Shown here: piece after piece, positions 16,275 through 23,256 of the stretch | How positions within the stretch are numbered: position 1 is the first letter of the stretch | Layout: each line of letters begins with the position of its first letter | DNA from: JAYZAP01 sp964645285 | GTDB lineage: Bacteria > Pseudomonadota > Alphaproteobacteria > JAAXGF01 | Direction of reading: 5' to 3' | Assembly: GCA_964645285.1 (NCBI GenBank) | Contig: CAZYDR010000053.1 | Location: forward strand, 1 to 24,934 | DNA length: 24,934 bases | Position numbers and translations under genes: made by a program | Notes under the pieces: model-generated | Told to the model about the DNA's origin: nothing | What the model saw: only the letters and a program-made list of their open reading frames with translations | Databases searched by the model: none

Positions 16275-17182
16275 CAGCCGCCGCCTATTTCCTGGTCAAT
16301 ATCGACACCGATCCGGATCCGGACGACACCCCGCGCAACGACCATGCGGTGCTGGCCGAGTACAACACCATGAAAGGTTTGATCGGCGCCCATGCCAACG
16401 GCAAAGCGGCGGTATGTGTGATGACGTGACCGCTCTATCGCGACCGCTTCTTCGACGACCCGTTCCTCGGATTTTTCCGGGACTGCGCCGGGGACGGCGC
16501 CGATCTGGTGCTGCACCCGGAAGAAGACCTCTACGGCACGCCGGACAGTAAACTCGAAGACGGCGTCCACTACAGCGACACCGCCTACATGGCGGCGGTC
16601 ATCACCGACCGGGTCCAGCGCATGACCCATAACGGCCTGACATTCACCGCCTACAAGGGCGGCTATCATGGCCTTACCACCGGCATTGTCAGCATTCTGA
16701 AGCGCGTCGGTATCTCAGTGGATTTGACTTGTGCCCCAGGCATCAACTGGCCGGCCAGGGAAGCCCATTGGGCGGACGCGCCCCTCTCTGCTTTTTATCT
16801 GTCGGAAAATGATCTCGACCAACCGGCCTCGCCCGACGAGGCCGACCCCCTGTTCGAAATCCCCTTCGGCTGGGACGGTGCGCCGTCGGACACCGGGTGC
16901 CTGCTTAACGAACACTATCTGGTCAACGAATTCTCGACCTACGACGCCATGACTAAAGTGTGGGACACCATCGCCGCACGGTCTGATACGGATGGCCGGC
17001 CCCATGTAGTCTCGCTGCTCTGCCACACTTACACCATGGACCAGGCGCCCTATCGCGAGCGGCTGGCGGCCATTCTCGACTATATGACCGCCCATGGCGG
17101 CGTACCGGTAACCGCCAGCGAGGCCAAGACGCTCTACGATGCCGGCGACCTCCATACGCCAACGCCGTCAAACAAGGAGTAA
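16271..17182 (+). pseudogene. Polysaccharide-deacetylase-like protein with internal TGA
   Basis: A single frame from the GTG at 16271 to the TAA at 17180-17182 (304 codons) is interrupted only by TGA at 16427-16429 (codon 53). The part before the stop (AAYFLVNIDTDPDPDDTPRN, KAAVCVMT) and after it (PLYRDRFFDDPFLGFFRD) read as one protein. The later sequence includes LVLHPEEDLYG, FTAYKGGYHGL, WDGAPSDTGCLLNEHYL, SLLCHTYTM and LDYMTAHGGVPVTASEA, which recalls NodB/polysaccharide-deacetylase proteins. This is a weak-to-moderate family match and I would not name a substrate. The TGA most simply replaces a Trp (TGG). The GTG overlaps the VOC stop and the TAA lies 4 bases before the YCII start, so this was an operon gene. 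An internal restart at the GTG at 16508 is possible but has no visible ribosome site. Confidence 0.75.
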
Positions 17183-17186
17183 AACC

Positions 17187-17471
17187 ATGCAGTTTCTCAT
17201 CATCGCCCATGACGGCACCGACGACGGCGCTCTCGACCGCCGCATGGCGGTTCGAGAAGCCCATCTCGAAGGCGCGCGCAAGCGGGCCGCGTCGGGCACG
17301 ACCATTCTTGGCGGCGCCATGCTCGACGATGACGGCAAGATGATCGGCTCGGCCTCGGTGGTCGAGGTCGAGAGCCGCGCCGAACTCGACGCCTGACTGG
17401 AGGTCGACCCCTACGTCACTGGCGACGTCTGGCGCAACATCACAGTGACCCCGTTCCGCCGTGCCGTGTGA
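17187..17471 (+). pseudogene. YCII-family protein with internal TGA at a Trp position
   Basis: The frame from the ATG at 17187 to the TGA at 17469-17471 (94 sense-plus-stop codons before the end) covers a full YciI-like domain, but TGA at 17394-17396 (codon 70) cuts it after AELDA. The sequence beyond continues in the same frame as LEVDPYVTGDVWRNITVTPF, the normal C-terminal part of the family, where the usual residue at the stop is Trp (DAW-LxVDPYV). The N-terminal part MQFLIIAHDGTDDGALDRRM, REAHLEGARK and GGAMLDDDGKMIGSASVVE is typical. A good AGGAG lies 7 bases before the ATG, overlapping the end of the previous gene. The truncated product would lack the last strand and helix. YCII proteins are small dimeric proteins of mostly unknown reaction. 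Confidence 0.82.
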
Positions 17472-17500
17472 CGGCCGGGCCGTGTGGTAGGAGGCCCAGG

Positions 17501-18111
17501 ATCACCACTCTTCGAACACTTGCCCTCGTCTGCCTGGCAATGATCTCCACGGCGCCCTCGCCGGAACCACTTCCGTCGTCGATGGTGACACCATCGTGGT
17601 GACCGGCCAGTCCATCGAGCTTCACGGCATCGATGCCCCGGAATATGAACAAAACTGCCTGGTGGACTTGGAGGTTTGGCTCTGTGGCATAAAGGCCAGC
17701 CAAGCCTTAGAAAACTTTGTTGGCGCTTCGACGGTGACCTGCCAGGGCGACGGCATCTGTTTCGTACGAGGCCGTAATTTAGCGGCATGGATGGTGCTCA
17801 ACGATTGGGCCCTGGCCGCCGCGGACTACGAGGACCAGGAACGACGGACCCGGATTGCCGAGCTGGGATTGTGGCGCGGCGATTTCGTGACGCCCTGGGA
17901 GTGGCGTCAGGGTAAGCGCCTGGCGCCACCGCCGCCATTGCCCGCCGGATGCCTCATCAAGGGCGACATCGCCAAATCCGGCGAGCACACCTTTCACATG
18001 CCCGGCGGGCGCGACTATGAGAACACGCTAATCAACACGGAAACCGGCGAGCGTTGGTTCTGTACCGAGGCTGAAGCCATGGCCGCAGGTTGGAGTAAAT
18101 CGCGGCGATAA
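17501..18111 (+). pseudogene. Secreted thermonuclease-like (SNase) protein, frameshifted and lacking a start codon
   Basis: Two frames together make one protein. Frame A from 17501 encodes a signal-peptide-like ITTLRTLALVCLAMISTA. Frame B, from about 17553 to the TAA at 18109-18111, encodes ALAGTTSVVDGDTIVVTG, ELHGIDAPEYEQNC, AWMVLNDWALAAADYED and a C-terminal domain with CLIKGDIAKSGEHTFHMPGG and GERWFCTEAEAMAAGW, common after SNase domains in Alphaproteobacteria. One added G near 17554 (ACG GCG GCC CTC GCC) would join them with an ALA cleavage site. No ATG, GTG or TTG begins frame A; AGG at 17498 lies just after AGGAGG and may be a former ATG. The nuclease core also lacks the usual Arg before L-x-GID (here Glu) and the YGR segment, so catalysis was probably already lost. 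A GTG at 17596 opens frame B but cuts off VVDGDT. Confidence 0.7.
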
Positions 18112-18116
18112 TGGCG

Positions 18117-18492
18117 CTAGACGGTCAAGCCGGAAGAATGCGACGAATTGACGGTGATGATGTTGCCCGAAGGATCGCGAACAATAAATCGATTATGGAT
18201 GCGCCCTTCCTCGATGTCGGATGGCGCGATGCCAGCGTCAGTCAGGCGCTCGTGGTAGGCGTTCAGATCGTCGACCATCAGATCGAACGACGCCTCGCCC
18301 GGTTCAACACTGTCCTTCCTGACAAGAACCAGATGGGTCGCCGCGCGAAGCTCCAGGATCGCAATATTGTCGGTTTTTTGATATGGCGCGCATGCCGAGG
18401 GCGATCATGAAGGCTTCCGAGGCCTCCAACTGGTCCGTCTGCATTTCAATATGCCCGACCCAGACGTCGGGCTGTTGATAGTCGGCTATCAT
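18117..18492 (-). pseudogene. VOC-family protein with a frameshift at an A6 run
   Basis: Read leftward from the ATG at 18492, which has GGAGG 7 bases upstream, the frame gives MIADYQQPDVWVGHIEMQTD and EASEAFMIALGMRAISK, a normal first VOC module. At the run of six A (plus-strand T6, 18374-18379) the correct frame is lost. With five A the protein continues TDNIAILELRAATHLVLVRK, ASFDLMVDDLNAYHERLTDAG, FIVRDPSGNIITVNS and stops at TAG 18119-18117. The total span of 376 bases is one more than 125 codons, exactly one extra base. Unrepaired, translation ends 62 residues in, at about 18304. Homopolymer slippage in the cell or a sequencing error could each explain it. It is the third gene of the SDR-oxidase-VOC minus-strand run. 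Confidence 0.85.
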
Positions 18493-18520
18493 GGCAATCC
18501 TCCAACAAGGGGCGCGAGTT

Positions 18521-19819
18521 TTAACGCCCCAGTTTATCCTGTAATCGATACCACGCCATGACCACCGGCAGGAACCACGGCCGACCCCAATAGTAAGGCC
18601 GGGTCTCCAGGGGAAATTCGTCGAAAGCAGTGGGTTGGTCGCCCTGCCCGGTTATGCGGCTGGCGATCTTGTCGCCGAGAAAGGCCCCCTGGGGAAGCGC
18701 CGCGCCGGAATAGCCGGTAGCGAAATGGATGCCGTCGATCTCGCCGATGTGTGGCAGCAGATCGAAACTCGGCCCCAGGAGGCCCGACCAGCTATAGGCG
18801 ATGCCGGCGTCTTGCAAATCGGGAAACCGCGCGGCCATCAGTCGTTGCAGGCGCCGCGCCAGGCCTTCCGGGCTGGTATCGACAATGGCCCCGGCGCCGC
18901 CGAACAGAATGCGCCGGCCGTCCGGCGTCCGCCGCATGTAGTTGCTGATGCGCCGGGTATCGATGACCGTCCGGTCATGGGGCAAGACCCGCTGTATCAC
19001 ATCCGCCGGCAGTTCTTCGGTCACCACGGCGTAGGAGCGCAGCGGAATAACGCGGCGCGCAAGGTAGGGGATGGCATTACCCGTATAGGCGTTGGTCGCC
19101 GCCACCACCTGGTCGGCCCGGAGTTCACCGCGCGACGTGGCGATACGCATGCCATCGCGGTCTCTCGTAACCCCGCTGACCACCGTTCCCGGCATCAGAC
19201 GCCCGCCAGCAGCGGCGACCCGCTCGGCAAGGCCGTTGATGAAGAGCCCGGGATGAAACGACCGGCATTCGGGATAGAAGCCGCCGCCATGGTAAGCATC
19301 ACTGCCCAGGTGGTCGCGCATTTTCGACGCCGGCACGATCTCGAATTCCATGCCCAGGGTACGCTCGCGCGCTTCGGCCTCGCGGGCCAACGATTCCAGG
19401 TGGCTGGGCCGGTAGGCGGGGCTGAGACGCCCACCGTGGTGGAGATGGCAGGAAATCTGCTCGCTCTCGATCATGGTGAGGAGAAAATCGAATGCCCTCT
19501 TGGTCTCGGCCATAAGCTCGACCGCCTTGGTCTCGCCATAACGGGCGCTCATGCCAAGCAGGCCACCGCGCATCTCGAAGCCGATGAAACCGGCGTTTCG
19601 CGTGCTGGCGCCTTCGCCAATATTGCCGGACTCAATAACCGTCACTTCGCGCCCGGCACGCGCCAGGGACAGCGCCGCGCTGAGACCGGTGACTCCCGAG
19701 CCGATGACGGCGACATCCGTCCGGGCCGGCAACGCGACGTCGTCGACAACCGGACGCGGCGCCTCCTCCCACCAGTAGGGGGATGTCTTGAAGTCGTCGG
19801 TGAAGACGCCTTGGCTCAT
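18521..19819 (-). CDS. FAD-dependent amine/amino-acid oxidoreductase (DAO family, PuuB-like)
   Basis: 432 residues. The N-terminal Rossmann motif AVIGSGVTGLSAALSLA (about residues 37-53) and the GASTRNAGFIG flavin-binding block define a D-amino-acid-oxidase-fold flavoenzyme. ATNAYTGNAIPYL, RRTPDGRRILFGG and the C-terminal ATGYSGAALPQGAFLGDKIA are typical of the gamma-glutamylputrescine-oxidase-like group that oxidises secondary or terminal amines. The short preface FTDDFKTSPYWWEEAPRP is also common in that group. The exact amine is unknown. The ATG at 19819 has AAGG 4 bases upstream and lies 4 bases after the SDR stop, so the two are co-translated neighbours; longer starts would overlap the SDR gene. 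Downstream is the frameshifted VOC gene after a 28-base gap. Confidence 0.9.
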   Translation of the reverse strand: MSQGVFTDDFKTSPYWWEEAPRPVVDDVALPARTDVAVIGSGVTGLSAALSLARAGREVTVIESGNIGEGASTRNAGFIGFEMRGGLLGMSARYGETKAVELMAETKRAFDFLLTMIESEQISCHLHHGGRLSPAYRPSHLESLAREAEARERTLGMEFEIVPASKMRDHLGSDAYHGGGFYPECRSFHPGLFINGLAERVAAAGGRLMPGTVVSGVTRDRDGMRIATSRGELRADQVVAATNAYTGNAIPYLARRVIPLRSYAVVTEELPADVIQRVLPHDRTVIDTRRISNYMRRTPDGRRILFGGAGAIVDTSPEGLARRLQRLMAARFPDLQDAGIAYSWSGLLGPSFDLLPHIGEIDGIHFATGYSGAALPQGAFLGDKIASRITGQGDQPTAFDEFPLETRPYYWGRPWFLPVVMAWYRLQDKLGR

Positions 19820-19823
19820 GGCC

Positions 19824-20618
19824 TTAGCCGCCGGACGAAGTCCAGCCGCCATCGACCACGAAGCTTTCGCCCGTTGTCCAACGCCCGGCAGGCGCCGCGA
19901 GATAGACCGCGATTCCGGCGAGATCGACAGGTTCGCCGATGCGGCCTAGCGGCGTGGCGTTCTCCGATACGGCTAGGGCCTCGGGGTCATCCCACAGGGC
20001 CTGGGCGAAATGAGTGCGGACCAGACCGGGCAGGATGGCGTTGGCGCGAATGCCGTCGCCGCCGTGAGCCACCGCCAGATTACGCACCATCTGCACGTCC
20101 GCCGCCTTGGTCAGACAATAAGTCCCCAGCATGTCGCTGCCGACCAGGGCACCGTTGGACGATACCACGATGATCGCGCCGCCGCCCTGTTCGCGCATGG
20201 AAGGCACCACCAGACGGCACAGCTTCATGACGTTGCGCACGTTGACCAGCATGGTCTTGTCGAACATGTCGTCGGGAATATCGAGGAAAGGTCCGTAGTG
20301 CGGATTGGCCGCCGCGTTGTTTACCAGCACGTCAACGCGTCCCCAGACTTCCAGGGTCGTGGTAACCAGGGCCTCGAGTTGGTCTTCATGACTGACATTG
20401 CAGGCCACCGCCATGGCCTCGCCCCCCGCCGCGACAACGTCGTCGACCACCGCCTGACAACCGTCGAGCTTACGGCTGGTGACCACCACCCTGGCGCCAT
20501 GAGCGGCCAGCCCCTCGGCGATGGCGCGGCCGATACCCCGCGACGAGCCGGTGACGATGGCCACCTGCTCGCGAAGATCAAACAGCTTGGCGAATTCAAG
20601 AGGCGCGGGTCTATTCAT
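19824..20618 (-). CDS. Short-chain dehydrogenase/reductase (DHRS4/FabG-like)
   Basis: 264 residues, classical SDR length. The cofactor motif is TGSSRGIGRA (23-32); the structural motif reads VNNAAANPHYG, the NNAA form seen in DHRS4-like members; the catalytic Ser lies at about 153-154, with Tyr167 and Lys171 in YCLTKAADVQM; and the C-terminus has VVDGGWTSSGG. An Arg in VVTSRK after the second strand suggests NADP(H). The ATG at 20618 has AGGAG 7 bases upstream and is preferred over the ATG at 20642. It is the first gene of the minus-strand run and divergent from the dehydrogenase-GcvT fusion, so the pair probably shares a control region at 20619-20787. A role in oxidising or reducing a carbonyl product of the amine oxidase is plausible but unproven. 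Confidence 0.9.
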   Translation of the reverse strand: MNRPAPLEFAKLFDLREQVAIVTGSSRGIGRAIAEGLAAHGARVVVTSRKLDGCQAVVDDVVAAGGEAMAVACNVSHEDQLEALVTTTLEVWGRVDVLVNNAAANPHYGPFLDIPDDMFDKTMLVNVRNVMKLCRLVVPSMREQGGGAIIVVSSNGALVGSDMLGTYCLTKAADVQMVRNLAVAHGGDGIRANAILPGLVRTHFAQALWDDPEALAVSENATPLGRIGEPVDLAGIAVYLAAPAGRWTTGESFVVDGGWTSSGG

Positions 20619-20727
20619 GATGGGCTCCTGGTGGAATGACAATCGGCATGGCTGAGCCTGTCATGGACACGGTGAAAGGGGCAAGGCCGCCTTGCCGAAA
20701 ATAGCGTGAAATAGGCACAAACGGGGT

Positions 20728-20756
20728 TTGGCGGCGACGCTGAATTGGGCTATGAA
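20728..20756 (+). promoter_or_regulatory. Candidate promoter for the dimethylglycine-dehydrogenase-like gene
   Basis: TTGGCG (20728-20733), a 17-base spacer and TATGAA (20751-20756), each 4 of 6 to consensus. Initiation near 20763 would give a leader of about 25 bases to the ATG at 20788 and would exclude the earlier in-frame ATG at 20749. Confidence 0.35.
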
Positions 20757-20787
20757 TCGAGAGATTTTTTCCAGCAGGTCCAGCATC

Positions 20788-23208
20788 ATGAAATCCCACG
20801 CGCAGGCAGTCGTCATCGGCGGCGGCATTACCGGTTGCAGTATTCTCTACCACCTGACCAAGCTCGGCTGGTCCGATGTCATGCTGCTGGAACGCTCGGA
20901 ACTGACCGCCGGCTCGACCTGGCACGCCGCCGCCGGCAATCATGTGCTGCACGCTTTGACCACCATGTCGAAGATCCATCACTACACCATTACCCAGTTC
21001 CCCAAGATCGAAGCCGAGACCGGCCAGTCCTGCGGCATTCATCCGGTCGGTGGCATCTATCTGGCCTCGACGCCCGAGCGCCTCGACCAGCTCAAGATCC
21101 AGCATGCCAAGGCGCGCTATCTGGGAATCGACTTCGAAATCATTTCCTTGGACGAAGTTAACCGCCTCAACCCGCTGATCGACACCAGCGGGGTTCTTGG
21201 CGCTTGGTTCGAACCGACCGAATGCCATGTGGACCCGGCCGGCGTCTGTAATGCTTATGCCAAAGGCGCTCAAATGGGCGGCGCCGAGGTTCACCGTTTT
21301 ACTCCGGTGCTCGAGACCATTGCGCTTTCCGACGGACGCTGGCGGGTGGTCACCCCCAACGGCGACATCGAAGCCGATGTGGTGGTCAACGCCGCCGGCC
21401 TGTGGGGCCGCGAGGTGGCGGCTTTGGCAGGTGCTTTCCTGCCGCTCATGCCCATGGAACACCAGTACTTCGTCACCGAAGACATTCCTGAGTTAGTCGG
21501 TCTCGATCACGAAGTCCCGCTGCTCCACGACAACGACCGCGAGCACTATATGCGCCAGGAGGGCAAGGGCCTGCTGGTTGGCGCCTACGAGGCCGACGGC
21601 CGCCACTGGGCGGTGGACGGCACGCCGCTGGATTTCGGCCTTGAGCTGCTACCCGACGACCTGGAGCGCATCGAGGAGAACATGGCCGCCGCCATGGCCC
21701 GGGTGCCCGCCCTCGCCACCGCCGGCATTAAGCGGGTGGTCAATGGGCCGATGATCTGGTCGCCCGACGTGCTGCCCCTGGTCGGCCCCATGCCGGGGCT
21801 CGACAACTACTATATGGCTGCCGGTGTCATGAACGGCTTCAGCACCGCCGGCGGCATCGGCTGGCAACTCGCCGAATGGATTATCGAAGGCGAACCCAGT
21901 CTCGACATCACGGCCATCGACGTGGCCCGCTTCGGCACCGACTATTCGACCCGGGATTACTGCCTGGCGCGGACCTATGAAAACTATTCGACCCGCTTCC
22001 GCATCCACTTTCCCTACGAGGAACGGCCTGCCGGGCGGCCCGCCAAGACCCGCCGGCTCTACGAACACCACAAAGCCTTGGGCGCTGTATTTGGGGCCTC
22101 GTACGGTTGGGAGGTACCCCTGTGGTTCGCGCCCGAGAGCGTCACCGCCGAAGACCAGCCGTCGTTCCGCCGTACAAACTGGTTCGAGCATGTGGGCAAT
22201 GAGTGCCGGGCGCTGCGGAAGCGGGTCGGCCTGCTCGATACCTCCCACTACGCCAAGCACGAGATATCCGGGCCCGGCGCGGAAGCATGGCTCAACCGCG
22301 TGTTGGCTAACCGCATGCCCACGGAGCCCGGCCGCATGGTGTTGAGCCCCATGCTCAACGACAGCGGCCATCTTGTCGGTGACTTCACGGTCACCCGCCT
22401 CGACGGCGAGCGTTTCCTCATGGTCGGCTCAGGGGTCGCCGAGCGCTATCACCGCCGTTGGTTCGACCGCTATCTGCCGGCCGACGGCGTCACCGTGGAA
22501 AGTCGCAGCGACGCCCTGTGCGGCTTCTCCATCAGCGGTCCCCGCGCCCGCGATCTGCTGGCCGCACTGACCGGCGAAGATGTCTCCAACGACGCCTTCC
22601 CGTTCCTGCGCTCACGCGACATGACCATCGGCCCGGTCACGGCGCGGGTCATACGCATCTCGTTCACCGGTGAGTTGGGCTTTGAGATGTATCTGCCCGA
22701 GGAACACCAGGTGGCGGTGTTCGACGCTATCCGGGCGGCCGGCGAGCCCCTCGGTCTGGTGCTCATCGGCGGCCGCGCCCTGAGCTCGCTGCGCATCGAG
22801 AAGGGTTACGGCAGTTGGGGGCCGGAGTACGGTCCCGAATACACCCCGTTCGAAAACGGCCTCGACCGCTTCGTGCGTTTCCAGAAGGACGATTTCGTCG
22901 GCCGCGACGCGGCCCTGCGCATGAGCAACGAGTTGCCGGCGTACCGCCTGAGTTATTTCGTCATCGACCCCGATGCGGCCGACGCCACCGGCGGCGAGCC
23001 TGTAGCCCACGACGGGGTTATCGTCGGCCAGGTATCCTCGGCCATGTTCGGCCACACGGTCGGTGAAAGTCTGGCCCTGGCCTACATCAACTCGGACGCC
23101 GCCGTGCCCGGCGATAACTTCACCATCGAAATCCTCGGCGACAAACGCCCTGCCCGGCTCCTCGCCGAACCCCTGGTCGACCCCAAGGGCGAACGCATGC
23201 GGGGTTGA
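20788..23208 (+). CDS. FAD oxidoreductase-GcvT fusion, dimethylglycine/sarcosine dehydrogenase-like
   Basis: 806 residues with the fused architecture of dimethylglycine and sarcosine dehydrogenases. The N-terminal FAD domain has VVIGGGITGCSILYHL (8-23) and GSTWHAAAGN, whose His46 corresponds to the residue that binds FAD covalently in this family. A central FAO_M-like part follows (around 370-430). The C-terminal half (from about 430) is a GcvT-type folate-binding aminomethyltransferase with GLLDTSHYAKHEISGP, CGFSISGPRARDLLAALTG, ISFTGELGFEMYLP and a GcvT_C barrel. Family chemistry is oxidative N-demethylation with capture of the one-carbon unit on tetrahydrofolate. The substrate is not fixed; HAAAGNHVL differs from the common HAAGL. 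The ATG at 20788 begins the conserved N-terminus. The CoA-ligase gene follows after 48 bases on the same strand. Confidence 0.92.
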   Translation: MKSHAQAVVIGGGITGCSILYHLTKLGWSDVMLLERSELTAGSTWHAAAGNHVLHALTTMSKIHHYTITQFPKIEAETGQSCGIHPVGGIYLASTPERLDQLKIQHAKARYLGIDFEIISLDEVNRLNPLIDTSGVLGAWFEPTECHVDPAGVCNAYAKGAQMGGAEVHRFTPVLETIALSDGRWRVVTPNGDIEADVVVNAAGLWGREVAALAGAFLPLMPMEHQYFVTEDIPELVGLDHEVPLLHDNDREHYMRQEGKGLLVGAYEADGRHWAVDGTPLDFGLELLPDDLERIEENMAAAMARVPALATAGIKRVVNGPMIWSPDVLPLVGPMPGLDNYYMAAGVMNGFSTAGGIGWQLAEWIIEGEPSLDITAIDVARFGTDYSTRDYCLARTYENYSTRFRIHFPYEERPAGRPAKTRRLYEHHKALGAVFGASYGWEVPLWFAPESVTAEDQPSFRRTNWFEHVGNECRALRKRVGLLDTSHYAKHEISGPGAEAWLNRVLANRMPTEPGRMVLSPMLNDSGHLVGDFTVTRLDGERFLMVGSGVAERYHRRWFDRYLPADGVTVESRSDALCGFSISGPRARDLLAALTGEDVSNDAFPFLRSRDMTIGPVTARVIRISFTGELGFEMYLPEEHQVAVFDAIRAAGEPLGLVLIGGRALSSLRIEKGYGSWGPEYGPEYTPFENGLDRFVRFQKDDFVGRDAALRMSNELPAYRLSYFVIDPDAADATGGEPVAHDGVIVGQVSSAMFGHTVGESLALAYINSDAAVPGDNFTIEILGDKRPARLLAEPLVDPKGERMRG

Positions 23209-23256
23209 TTGCTCAAACGATGTCGCTAACATCACCTCACTTGCTGGGGGAGAGTA

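Noticed and set aside
16427..16429. Selenocysteine codon
   Set aside because: I see no clear SECIS-like hairpin directly downstream, no sel genes in the window and no Cys-dependent active site known for this family; Trp replacement is simpler.
733..17471. Alternative genetic code or general stop suppression
   Set aside because: TAA, TAG and TGA all occur, TGA, TAA and TAG each end intact genes here at the expected family lengths, and Trp is encoded by TGG throughout.
17596..18111. Intact nuclease gene starting at GTG 17596
   Set aside because: That start removes the VVDGDT strand of the SNase fold and leaves an export signal stranded in another frame directly upstream.
18635..20173. 512-codon plus-strand ORF opposite the FAD oxidase and SDR
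   Set aside because: Antisense shadow; low-complexity Arg/Pro-rich tail and no recognisable domain.
20619..20787. Glycine riboswitch before the dimethylglycine-dehydrogenase-like gene
   Set aside because: The candidate promoter leaves only about 25 bases of leader and no aptamer core is visible.
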